DNA of 64,000 nt from JAMXLO01 sp963749575 (GTDB taxonomy: Bacteria > Pseudomonadota > Alphaproteobacteria > Acetobacterales > Acetobacteraceae): positions 124,001-188,000 of the forward strand of contig CAVVNM010000018.1 in the NCBI GenBank assembly GCA_963749575.1. The letters are read 5' to 3'. The notes beneath the pieces were generated by a model. That model searched no databases. It saw nothing but the letters and a program-made list of their open reading frames with translations, and was not told the DNA's origin. Shown piece by piece: positions 18,140 to 25,695 of the stretch. Made by a program: the position numbers and the translations under genes. Each line of letters starts with the position of its first letter. The first letter of the stretch is position 1.

Positions 18140-19270
18140 ATGGCAACCGTGCTGACCGAGCAGGGCGAGATGACGCTGGTCGCGACGAACGGTTTGTGGC
18201 TGTCGGCCGACGCTGCCGAACGCGCAACAGGGTGGACGCTGAAGCCGGAGGGGATGTGCCAGGACGATGTCTGCGTGCCGTTGCCGGTACGCGACGGGCG
18301 CCTCGATGTGGCAGCGTTCTGGCGCCTGCTCGAGCGGCCGGTGGTGAGCGACGCCGCCGGCGAAACGTGGGTGCTGGGCGCCGGCGCGGAACAGCGCAAT
18401 ACCGCGTTGGCGGGGCTGATGGCGCCGGACTTTGCACTGCCCGATCTTGCGGGCGTGCCGCACACATTGTCGGCGCTGCGCGGCAACAAGGTGTTTCTCT
18501 GTACCTGGGCCTCCTGGTGAGGCTGTCGCTTTGACTTGCCCGTGTGGCAGCAACTGTTCGACGGCCTCAAGAGGGAGAAATTCATGATCGTCGCGGTAGC
18601 GGAGGAAAGCCGCGGCACTGAACAGGCACGGCCATGGATCGAGCAGGCGGGCGCGCAGTACTGGTGCCTGATCGACACCGAGCATCGCGTTGCCGATCGC
18701 TACGGCATGGTCAACGTGCCGCAGGCGGTATGGATCGACGAAGCGGGCCGCATCGTGCGGCCGCCGGAGAACGCCGGTTCGACCGACCACTTCCGGCTGA
18801 TGGACCGCGCCACACGAACATTGGCGCCCGAGCACCAGGCGGCGCGGCTGGCAGCGCGCACGGCGTATCTCGATGCTGTGCGCGACTGGGTGTTGACCGG
18901 GCGGCATGCGCTGCCGACCGATACGGCGTCGCGCAAGCTGCCGCGCATCACGCCGGACATCGCGCTGGCGCAAGTGCACTTCCGGCTGGGGGTATGGTTG
19001 CGGCAGCACGGCAATGTGTCGGAGGGCGATGCACATCTGGCGGAGGCGACCCGGCTGCATCCGGAGTCGTGGAACATGTGGCGGCAGGCCGCGGATCTCT
19101 ATGAGGTCGGCAAGGCAAGCGGCGAGGCGTTCTGGCAGCGTGTGCAGGCGCTGGGGGAGAAGCCGTACTATCCCCGCCGGAGCTATAACGCGCCCCTGTC
19201 ATTGCGAGCGAAGCGAAGCAATCCCCATCGCGTGGTGGAGATTGTTTCGTCGCTTCGCTCCTCGCAATGA
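18140..19270 (+). CDS. Redoxin-domain (ResA-like) candidate selenoprotein, in-frame TGA at residue 127
   Basis: From ATG 18140 (GAGGAGG at 18129-18135) one frame runs 376 residues to the stop at 19268-19270 if the TGA at 18518-18520 is read through. The TGA sits in the thioredoxin-type active site: VFLCTWASW-TGA-GCRFDLPVWQ. The position corresponds to the first Cys of a CGC motif, giving a WAxxUGC signature, which I recall as a ResA-like selenoprotein family. The frame stays coherent after the TGA: redoxin fold (IVAVAEE, YGMVNVPQAVWIDEAG), then a helical TPR-like tail. A stem-loop fitting a bacterial SECIS lies 15-30 nt downstream. The last 24 codons are a palindromic repeat. Alternative: nonsense mutation, with TTG 18536 as restart. 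Confidence 0.72.
18521..18550 (+). promoter_or_regulatory. Candidate bacterial SECIS element
   Basis: Directly after the in-frame TGA: a stem TTGCC (18536-18540) pairs with GGCAG (18546-18550; four Watson-Crick pairs and one wobble) around the loop CGTGT (18541-18545). The loop begins 20 nt after the TGA and has G among its first two bases, as I recall the published bacterial SECIS consensus (short apical loop, spacing about 16-37 nt) requires. The lower stem is weak, so this is suggestive only. Confidence 0.4.
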
Positions 19271-19271
19271 C
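19197..19271. repeat. Palindromic REP-like repeat (CATTGCGAGCGAAGCGAAGCAATC type)
   Basis: Two inverted arms, TGTCATTGCGAGCGAAGCGA... (from 19197) and ...GCTCCTCGCAATGACA (to 19271), form a long imperfect hairpin around a centre near 19235. Elements with this core are widespread intergenic palindromes in proteobacteria. Here the element supplies the last codons and the stop of the selenoprotein candidate (tail SLRAKRSNP...) and lies between two convergent genes, where it may act as a bidirectional transcription or mRNA 3'-end signal. Confidence 0.8.
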
Positions 19272-19273
19272 AG

Positions 19274-20284
19274 TTAGCCGCCAACACAGGTCGCCACATT
19301 CTGCGGCGTGCACACGTCAAGCCCGGTGTAGGTCGGATCCAACGGCTTCGCCTTGCCGTCCTTGATGTCCTTCAGGAAGAACATCGTCTTGTAGCCCATC
19401 TCGAACGGCCGCTGTCCCACCTGCCCGCGTGACAGCCCGGCCTTCAGCAGATCGAGCTGCACCGGCAGCGTATCGGCGACCACCAGCGCCAGCGAGCCAT
19501 CGTCGATCCGCGCCTTGTACTTCTCCGCCACCTTGCGGTACGCCTGCGGCAGGAACTGCGGAAAGCCGCCGGTCGGCACGAACGCATCGAGCTGCGGATA
19601 CTTCCCGAGGATGTCCTCCATCTGCTGCACCGCCACCGGGAAATCGTCGTTGGTGTAGAGCGGACAGCCATCCACTTCCTTCCATCCATTCTGACCGGTC
19701 AGCCGATCGCCGGGCGCATCCTTGCTCGACTTGCCGGACAGCGTGTCGCGGATGCCCTGCATGCGCTCGTTGTGATTTGCCGCCGCCGCGCCGCCCGACT
19801 GGATGCAGATCGTGCCGCCCTTCGGCTTGATCGCCATCACCAGCTTCGCCAGGTTCACGCCGATCTCGTAATTATGCGTGCCGATATAGGCGATGCGTTC
19901 GTCCTTGTCGCGATCGAGCAGGTCGGAATCCCAGGTCAGCACCGGGATCCCGGCTTTCCGCGCCTCCAACAGCGCACGGCCCATCGCCGGCGCATTCGAC
20001 GGCGACACCGCGATGCCATCGACGCGTCGTGCGATCAGGTCGTTCACCACCTGCACCTGTTCCTCGCCGCCGCCATGTTCGCCGGGGCCGATGTAGAGGC
20101 ATTCGACCGCGCCATTCAGCTCCTTCTCGGCCTTTTTGCAGCCGTCGCGCGCCTGGTCGAAGAACGGGTTGTTCATGTTCTTCGGCACCAGCGCAAAGAC
20201 GTATTTCTTGTCGGCTCCCGAACCGGGTTGCGCGACCGCCAATGCCACCAGCAATGCCGCCGCACCTGCCAGATATGCTTTCAT
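19274..20284 (-). CDS. Sugar-type ABC transporter substrate-binding protein
   Basis: A 336-residue periplasmic binding protein of the RbsB/Peripla_BP_4 family. Signal peptide MKAYLAGAAALLVALAVAQPGSGA; then the first lobe YVFALVPKNMNNPFFDQARDG, VDGIAVSPSNAPAM, IPVLTWDSD and the hinge region. The start at 20282-20284 has GGAGGAAACC directly upstream. It is the last gene of an ATPase-permease-SBP operon (22047 to 19274). Four Cys residues (CLYIG, DGC, CTPQN, ATC) may form disulfides. The ligand is unknown; a pentose or inositol-like sugar would be typical. Confidence 0.92.
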   Translation of the reverse strand: MKAYLAGAAALLVALAVAQPGSGADKKYVFALVPKNMNNPFFDQARDGCKKAEKELNGAVECLYIGPGEHGGGEEQVQVVNDLIARRVDGIAVSPSNAPAMGRALLEARKAGIPVLTWDSDLLDRDKDERIAYIGTHNYEIGVNLAKLVMAIKPKGGTICIQSGGAAAANHNERMQGIRDTLSGKSSKDAPGDRLTGQNGWKEVDGCPLYTNDDFPVAVQQMEDILGKYPQLDAFVPTGGFPQFLPQAYRKVAEKYKARIDDGSLALVVADTLPVQLDLLKAGLSRGQVGQRPFEMGYKTMFFLKDIKDGKAKPLDPTYTGLDVCTPQNVATCVGG

Positions 20285-20303
20285 ATGGTTTCCTCCTGGT
20301 TGA

Positions 20304-21311
20304 TTAGGCACGCCGTCGCCCGCGGAGCTTCTCCAGCAGCACCGCGAGCACGATGAACACGCCGACGAACGTGCCTTGCCAATTCGAATCGACGCCCGCC
20401 ATCAGCAGCGAATTGCGGATCACCTCGATCAGCGCGGCGCCGATGAAGGCACCGTAGGCGCCACCCTCGCCGCCCATCAGGTTGGCGCCGCCGATCACGG
20501 TCGAGGCGATCACCCGCAGCTCGTAGCCGGTGCCGAGAGCGTTGATCGCGGAACCCTGCCAGCCGATGATCAGCACCGCCGCGAGCGCGGCCATCGTCGC
20601 CGAAACGATGTAGGCGGCGATCTTCGCTCCCGCGACCGGGACGCCGGTCAGCAGCGCCGCCTGCTCGTTGCCGCCGATCGCGTACAGGTGCCGGCCCCAG
20701 CGCGTCACGTGCAGCACCACCGAGAACAACACGGTCAGCGCCAACAGCACCCAGACCGGGTTGGCGATGCCGAGCAACTGGCCGCCGCCGATCGCGAAGA
20801 TGGTGTCGGCGTCGGGCCCGAAGTCATAGATCATCTTGTTCTGCGACAGCACCACGGCGAGCGAGCGGCCGATCGACAGCGTGCCCAGGGTCACCACGAA
20901 CGGCGGCAGGCCGAGCCAGGCGATCAGCACGCCGTTCACCGCGCCGGCGACCAGGCCGGTGGCCAGCCCCGCAGCCATCGCCAGCCACCACGGTCCCGCG
21001 TCCTGCAGCACCAGGCCGGCGACAATCGCGGCGAGTCCCATCACCGAGCCTACCGACAGGTCGATGCCGCCGGTGATGATGACCGTTGTCATGCCCAGGG
21101 CCATGATGCCGATGAAGGCGAAGTTGCGCGTGATGTTGTAGAAATTCTCGGTGCTGGCGAACGCCTGCGGCTGTAACCACGACATGACCACGCACATCGC
21201 CACCAGCGCTACCGTCACCCAGAACGCCTGCGCCGACAGCATTCGCTGAACCAGCGAGTGTTCGCGCTGCTCGGCCACCGCGGTCATGGTCGCCGGGGCG
21301 TCACGCGGCAT
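20304..21311 (-). CDS. Sugar ABC transporter permease (RbsC-like)
   Basis: A 335-residue inner-membrane permease of the ribose/xylose class with 8-10 hydrophobic helices. Family blocks are GIDLSVGSVMGLAAI, LGLPPFVVTLGTLSIGRSLA and GGEGGAYGAFIGAALIEVIRNSLLMAGVDSNWQ. Its beginning overlaps the ATPase end by 11 nt if ATG 21311 is used; ATG 21287 is an in-frame alternative. It pairs with the ATPase (21301) and the SBP (19274). Confidence 0.92.
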   Translation of the reverse strand: MPRDAPATMTAVAEQREHSLVQRMLSAQAFWVTVALVAMCVVMSWLQPQAFASTENFYNITRNFAFIGIMALGMTTVIITGGIDLSVGSVMGLAAIVAGLVLQDAGPWWLAMAAGLATGLVAGAVNGVLIAWLGLPPFVVTLGTLSIGRSLAVVLSQNKMIYDFGPDADTIFAIGGGQLLGIANPVWVLLALTVLFSVVLHVTRWGRHLYAIGGNEQAALLTGVPVAGAKIAAYIVSATMAALAAVLIIGWQGSAINALGTGYELRVIASTVIGGANLMGGEGGAYGAFIGAALIEVIRNSLLMAGVDSNWQGTFVGVFIVLAVLLEKLRGRRRA

Positions 21312-22047
21312 CGATTGCCCCTGTGATCAGGCCGGTGACCTCCTCGGGGCTCGAGCAGGCGACCGGCTTCTCCGCCACCTTGCGGCCGCGGCGGAGCACC
21401 AGGACGCGATCGGCGACCGCGAACACGTCCGGCATGCGGTGGCTGACCAGCACCACCGCGATTCCCTGGTCGCGCAGCCGCCTGATCAACTCCAGCACCT
21501 CGGCGACCTGACGGACCGATATCGCGGCGGTCGGCTCATCGAGCAGCACGATGCGTGCATCCGACAGCCGGGTGCGCGCGATCGCCACTGCCTGGCGCTG
21601 GCCGCCGGACATGCGGCGGACCAGGTCGCGCGGGCGCGTCTCGGACTTCAGTTCCGCGAACAGCGCGCCGGCGTGGGCGTACATGGCGCGGTAGTTGAGC
21701 AGGCGCAGCGGCCCCAGGCGCCGGGTCAGCTCGCGGCCGAGGAACACGTTGGCGGCGGCGGTCAGGTTGTCGCACAGCGCGAGGTCCTGATAGACGATCT
21801 CGATGCCGTTGCGGCGCGCGTCGAGCGGACGATGGAAGTGCACCGGGGCGCCGTTCAGCCGGATCTCGCCGGTGCTGGGGCGGAAATTGCCGGCCATGAT
21901 CCGTACCAGCGTGGATTTGCCGGCGCCGTTGTCGCCCATCAGGCCCAGCACCTCGCCAGGCTCGAGCGACAGGTCCATCTCGCTCAACGCGCGGATCGCG
22001 CCGAAGCTCTTGGATACCCCGCGCAACTCCAGCACCGGTTCGGCCAA
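21301..22047 (-). CDS. Sugar ABC transporter ATP-binding protein (single domain)
   Basis: A 248-residue ATPase of the carbohydrate class. Walker A GDNGAGKST (residues 38-46), Q-loop YQDLALCDNLT, signature MSGGQRQAVAIA, Walker B IVLLDEPTAAI and switch His in LVSHR. Unlike RbsA it has only one ABC module, as in FrcA-type systems, so it presumably works as a homodimer on the permease. First gene of the transporter operon; 163 nt separate it from the divergent gene at 22211. Confidence 0.92.
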   Translation of the reverse strand: MAEPVLELRGVSKSFGAIRALSEMDLSLEPGEVLGLMGDNGAGKSTLVRIMAGNFRPSTGEIRLNGAPVHFHRPLDARRNGIEIVYQDLALCDNLTAAANVFLGRELTRRLGPLRLLNYRAMYAHAGALFAELKSETRPRDLVRRMSGGQRQAVAIARTRLSDARIVLLDEPTAAISVRQVAEVLELIRRLRDQGIAVVLVSHRMPDVFAVADRVLVLRRGRKVAEKPVACSSPEEVTGLITGAIDAA

Positions 22048-22210
22048 CTTCTGGCGATCCTCCCGCTTGGACGCGGCGCGAGGCTAGGTAGCGGCCGGGA
22101 GACTGTCCAGCGACACGCCCCGCCTGCCCGAATTGATTCAGATCAATGCGACCGCATCGCCTGCGCCGCACACACCGTTGTCTGTCCCCTTTCACGGGAG
22201 GTCCTGGGCG

Positions 22211-22474
22211 GTGAAATACTTCGAATGCGAGCTTGAGGATTTGGCGCGGGACATGGCCAAGGTCGCGGCTTCGGCCGATGAAGCGGCGATGTCGCGGCGG
22301 CTGATGGAGATGGCCGGCGAAGTTCTTGCGCTGGCCGACCGGGAAGCGGCCGGCTCGTCAGTTTACCATTCGGCCATATTTTTCCTGCATACGGGCGGCT
22401 CCACCAACTCCCCAGAACCATATGCAGAACCATATGCAGATGACCATTCCTCTCTCCCAGCGCAGCGCAACTGA
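22211..22474 (+). CDS. Small hypothetical protein (GTG start)
   Basis: An 87-residue acidic helical protein, (V)KYFECELEDLARDMAKVAASADEAAMSRRLMEMAGEVLALADREAAG..., with a less structured C terminus. GTG 22211 is favoured by GGGAGG 10 nt upstream; ATG 22133 is in frame but adds a Pro-rich stretch. The C-terminal PEPYAEPYAD arises from two tandem copies of CAGAACCATATG, which also provide the start region of the next gene. Function unknown. Confidence 0.5.
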   Translation: MKYFECELEDLARDMAKVAASADEAAMSRRLMEMAGEVLALADREAAGSSVYHSAIFFLHTGGSTNSPEPYAEPYADDHSSLPAQRN

Positions 22475-22733
22475 GCTTCAGGCAAAGGCTGCGGAACTGC
22501 TCCGTATGTCGGACACGGCGAGAACGGCGGATACCAGAGATGCCCTGCGGCGACTTGCTGGCCGATTCGCGATGCTGGCCCAGAGCCGTGTCGCGTGCGA
22601 GGCGGGGCGCTGTGCGAAAACCGGCTCTTGGACATTGCTGCAGCCGACCGGCCCGACAGTAACCAACCGGTGGGGCAACCAACGCAGCGACGTGGCAGCG
22701 GCCGACGCCTCCGAAGCGGGCGGCTCGACCTGA
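22440..22733 (+). CDS. Small hypothetical protein, conserved alpha-helical type
   Basis: About 97 residues from ATG 22440 (MTIPLSQRSATELQAKAAELLRMSDTARTADTRDALRRLAGRFAMLAQSR). This kind of small helical protein with a 'RSxxELxxxAxELxRMxxTARTxDxRDALxRLAxRF' pattern is frequent and uncharacterised in Rhizobiales and Acetobacteraceae. It overlaps the 3' end of the preceding gene (22474), suggesting coupling. Alternative starts are 22434 and 22422. No signal peptide or membrane segment. Confidence 0.6.
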   Translation: MTIPLSQRSATELQAKAAELLRMSDTARTADTRDALRRLAGRFAMLAQSRVACEAGRCAKTGSWTLLQPTGPTVTNRWGNQRSDVAAADASEAGGST

Positions 22734-22851
22734 TTTCGATCGAGCGCGGGGTTCCGCCAGCAGCAAAGGCCGGCGCCATCACCCGGATTTGACATCGCCG
22801 CGGAGTCAGGCATCTCGGTGTCACGACCCTGTTGATTTGGCCCTATCGCCC

Positions 22852-23445
22852 ATGGCAGCGGATTCCCGTCAAACCGCCGGCCCGTTGCCAGATGCGGCGG
22901 CGTTGCATGATGCGGCGCTCGCGTATCTGGCACGTTATGCCGCAACCGCAGCCGGCCTTCGCCGGGTGCTGGAACGTCGGGTGGACCGCTGGGCGCAGCG
23001 CGCCAGGAATGCGGCGGGCGACGCCGAGGCGATTGCCGCCGAGGCTGGCGCGGCACGGGCGACGGTGCGTGACGTGGTGGCCCGCCTGGTCGCCGCTGGG
23101 GCGGTGAACGACGTTGCCTACGCCGAGGCTCGCGCGCGCAGCCTGCTGCGTGCCGGGCGGTCGCACCGCGCCGCCGCGGCGCATCTGGCCGCGAAGGGTG
23201 TCGATGCCGCAACCGCACGCGCGGCGCTGCCGGTGGACCACACCAGCGAATTGGCGGCCGCCCTGGTGCTGGCTCGCAAGCGCCGGATCGGTCCGTTCCG
23301 GCTCGGCGAGGCCCCCGACGAAGCCGGCCGGCGGCGCGAACTCGGCGTGCTGGCACGCGCGGGGTTCCCGCAGGACGTGGCGCGGCGGGCGCTCGCCATG
23401 GACCCCGATCACGCCGAGACGCTGGTCAACCGGTTGCGCCGCTGA
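22852..23445 (+). CDS. RecX-family regulatory protein
   Basis: A 197-residue Ala/Arg-rich helical protein with three-helix repeats typical of RecX, an inhibitor or modulator of RecA filaments. Repeat 1: LHDAALAYLARYAATAAGLRRVLERRVDRWA; a middle RDVVARLVAAGAVNDVAYAEARARSLLRAGRSHRAAAAHLAAKGVD; repeat 3 ends the protein. ATG 22852 is preferred to 22789 because it immediately precedes the fold. recA itself is not in the window. Abuts the convergent acyltransferase (stop 23446). Confidence 0.75.
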   Translation: MAADSRQTAGPLPDAAALHDAALAYLARYAATAAGLRRVLERRVDRWAQRARNAAGDAEAIAAEAGAARATVRDVVARLVAAGAVNDVAYAEARARSLLRAGRSHRAAAAHLAAKGVDAATARAALPVDHTSELAAALVLARKRRIGPFRLGEAPDEAGRRRELGVLARAGFPQDVARRALAMDPDHAETLVNRLRR

Positions 23446-24585
23446 TCAGGCGGCCAGTAGGCGAACCGTGCCGGCGCGTCGGCTGAGTGCGATGGCGGGG
23501 CGGTCGACCAGCCGCTCAAACGCGATTGCGGCGAGCAGGGTGAGGGCGAGGAACAGGACGAAGACGGCGGCCGGCGACGGCATGGCGGTGAAGGCAAGGC
23601 ACACCAGGGTGAACAGGATGGGGAAGTGCAGCAGGTAGATGCTGAAGGACAGACGGCCGAGATGGGCGCAAAGCGCGGTTTCCAGCAGCGGCCAGACCAG
23701 CGGACACCAGAGCACGCCGAGATACAGGGCGACGGCGCCAAGCTGACTTTGGAACTGGAACAGGTTCGGCGCGGAGGCGAGCTCGGTGTCGCCGAGCGAA
23801 CGGCGCAGCCATTCGACGGAATGCCAATCTTTGGTGGCACAGAGTGCGAGGCCAAACCCGAGCAACAGCAAGCCCGGATACCCCTTCCCTGACCACCCTC
23901 CCTCACTTCGTGGGAGCGGGGGTGGAGGCGTGAGATGGCCCAGCACGAACAGGAACATCGGATGGGTGCCGAACGACAGCGCGGCCGCGGCGATGGCGAT
24001 GCGGTGCGCCCAGACGGAGCGGGCGCGCAGCCAAACCAGGCACAGCACCAGCAGCGAGCCGTATAGTTCCAGATGCAACGACCAGAATGGCGCGTCGAGC
24101 GACAGTTCCATCGGCGGCAGGTGTCCGGCGAGCGGGGCGAACAGCGTTGCCTCGCGGTAGCCGAGCAGCAGGCTGTCGAGGCCGATCTCGCGCGCGAGAT
24201 GCGCGAACGTCGGGGCACCGCTGGAGTCCATGGCCAGCCACGCCGATCCGGTGAGTGCGGCGGCCTGGCGATGCGCATCGGGGAACAGCGCTATCAGCAG
24301 CATCGCGATAGTGGCTGCCGCGGCGACCGGGATGCCCAGGCGCACCACGCGCTTGGCCAGCTTGCCCGCGAACGGGCCGGGCCGCGCGAAGGATGGCGTC
24401 AGCACCGCGCCGCTGATCAGGAAGAACACATAGACCGCGGTATGCCCGTCGAACAGCACGGTCAGCGGCGGCCACGTGTGCTGCGCGGTGTCCGGCACGA
24501 AGCCGATGACGAAGTGCATCAGCACCACCTGCATCGCAGCGATGCCGCGCAGGCCCTCCAGATACTGTACCTTGCCGGACTGCAT
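23446..24585 (-). CDS. Acyltransferase 3 family membrane protein (OafA/YrhL-like)
   Basis: A 379-residue inner-membrane acyltransferase that typically O-acylates surface polysaccharides. N-terminal YLEGLRGIAAMQVVLMHFVIGF carries the R-G-x-A...H pattern of the family (His22 region); about ten hydrophobic helices follow, including VFFLISGAVLTPSFAR and LSFSIYLLHFPILFTLV near the end. Residues around 218-236 (TPPPPLPRSEGGWSGKGYP) are encoded by an in-frame palindromic repeat inserted between helices. The target molecule is unknown. The gene is convergent with recX and divergent from the GST. Confidence 0.88.
   Translation of the reverse strand: MQSGKVQYLEGLRGIAAMQVVLMHFVIGFVPDTAQHTWPPLTVLFDGHTAVYVFFLISGAVLTPSFARPGPFAGKLAKRVVRLGIPVAAAATIAMLLIALFPDAHRQAAALTGSAWLAMDSSGAPTFAHLAREIGLDSLLLGYREATLFAPLAGHLPPMELSLDAPFWSLHLELYGSLLVLCLVWLRARSVWAHRIAIAAAALSFGTHPMFLFVLGHLTPPPPLPRSEGGWSGKGYPGLLLLGFGLALCATKDWHSVEWLRRSLGDTELASAPNLFQFQSQLGAVALYLGVLWCPLVWPLLETALCAHLGRLSFSIYLLHFPILFTLVCLAFTAMPSPAAVFVLFLALTLLAAIAFERLVDRPAIALSRRAGTVRLLAA
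23886..23935. repeat. Short palindromic repeat inserted in frame in the acyltransferase gene
   Basis: The arms CCACCCTCCCTCACTTCG and CGTGGGAGCGGGGGTGG form an imperfect hairpin of the CCCTCCCAC-TTCG-GTGGGAGGG type, a common intergenic palindrome. Here it lies inside a coding sequence, keeps the frame and adds a Pro/Gly-rich loop. Confidence 0.6.
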
Positions 24586-24634
24586 CGTCGCCGGTTATCG
24601 CTCTTCGTCCCTGCCCATGTCACCGGAGTTTCGC

Positions 24635-25285
24635 ATGACCAGAACCGCCGTGACCGACAGCCTGACGCTGTTCGGCAGCTTCACCTCCAGCTCGAGCTAC
24701 AAGCCGATGCTGTATCTGGCGCTGGCGCGGCTGCCGTTCAGCTTCCGCACGGTGAACCTGAAATACGGCGCGCAGAAGGAGGCCGACTACCTGGCGGTGA
24801 ACCGCTACGGCCAGGTGCCCGCGCTGCGCCATCGCGGACTGACCATCGTGCAGTCCAACGTGATCCTCGACTATCTGGCGCGCACCATGGGGCAGTTCGC
24901 GGGCAGGACTGAACAGGAGCAATGGACCGCGCGCGAATGGCTGTCGTGGGAGGCGGACAACATCACCAATGTCGCCAAGGTGCGACACTACAGCCGGTTC
25001 CGGCAGGTCGATCCGGCGGTGATGGACTACTTCCGACCGCTGGCCGAGGCGGCGATCGGCTTCGTCGATGCGGCGCTGGCAGGGCGTGATTGGCTGGTCG
25101 GCGATGCGCCGACGATCGCCGATATCGGCTGCTGGGGGCGCATGGTGTTCATGGCGGAAGGCGGACTGGACATCGTGCGCTGGCCGAACGTGGCGGCGTG
25201 GTCGCGGCGGCTGGCGGCGATGCCAGGGTTCGCGCTGCCGTACGAGCTGATCCCGAAGCACGATCGCGAGGTGGTGCCCGGGTAA
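24635..25285 (+). CDS. Glutathione S-transferase family protein
   Basis: A 216-residue cytosolic GST. N-terminal thioredoxin-like domain: LTLFGSFTSSSSYKPMLYLALARLPFSFRTVNL, VNRYGQVPALRHRGLTIVQSNVILDYLA with the cis-Pro (QVPAL) and glutathione gamma-glutamyl contact (QSN). A helical C-terminal domain includes DWLVGDAPTIADIGCWGRMVFM, the N-capping box. The start at 24635 is chosen for the family N-terminus; 24617 is possible. No neighbours suggest a substrate. Confidence 0.88.
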   Translation: MTRTAVTDSLTLFGSFTSSSSYKPMLYLALARLPFSFRTVNLKYGAQKEADYLAVNRYGQVPALRHRGLTIVQSNVILDYLARTMGQFAGRTEQEQWTAREWLSWEADNITNVAKVRHYSRFRQVDPAVMDYFRPLAEAAIGFVDAALAGRDWLVGDAPTIADIGCWGRMVFMAEGGLDIVRWPNVAAWSRRLAAMPGFALPYELIPKHDREVVPG

Positions 25286-25297
25286 AGCGGCAGCCCG

Positions 25298-25510
25298 TCA
25301 GCCGGCCACTCCGACATTCCAGAAACATGGCCAGGCCAGGGGCGTATAGCCGGTCAGCCGGTTGGAAATGCCATGGAGCTGCAGGAACTCGCCCAGCTTG
25401 ATGGTGGGCACGTCGCGATAGAAGATCGCCTGGATCTGCCGCCACGCCGCCATGCGCTTTGCCGGCTTGCGCTCGGTGACGAACGCATGCTCACCGGTGG
25501 CCTCGTCGCG
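25298..25510 (-). pseudogene. C-terminal fragment of a family 5 (peptide/nickel) ABC substrate-binding protein
   Basis: The minus strand reads ...KRMAAWRQIQAIFYRDVPTIKLGEFLQLHGISNRLTGYTPL... to a TGA at 25298-25300. This matches the C-terminal end of SBP_bac_5 proteins (the AWRQIQxxFYxDVPxIKxG block). The frame is closed upstream by a TGA at 25511-25513, and no start or signal peptide remains, so only about 70 of roughly 500 residues survive. A relic of a deleted transporter gene. Confidence 0.75.
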
Positions 25511-25695
25511 TCAGGCGGATGCTTGGTCACCGATTCCGTGCCGCATGACGAACGCTATACCTCGCTTGCCGCCTTCGTTGTGTGACCGAAGCCGCGGCCA
25601 GACTGGCGGGCGTTGCTGGTTGGGTCGCGGCGTCCGCGACGGGTCAATGGCTCAACTGTGCGCCCGTGTCCGGCTCGAGGCCGAGTAGCGATGTT

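Noticed and set aside
16223..18520. A 765-residue plus-strand frame
   Set aside because: It is mostly antisense to the dehydrogenase and SDR genes; only the last 127 codons belong to a gene, the selenoprotein candidate.
17306..19060. A 584-residue minus-strand frame
   Set aside because: The SDR starts at 18067; the upstream part is antisense to the redoxin gene.
19274..22047. A xylose- or ribose-specific transporter
   Set aside because: Family is clear but no pentose kinase or isomerase lies nearby to fix the ligand.
22420..22445. Possible CRISPR-like or satellite repeat
   Set aside because: Only two tandem copies of a 12-mer (CAGAACCATATG); no spacers or further copies.
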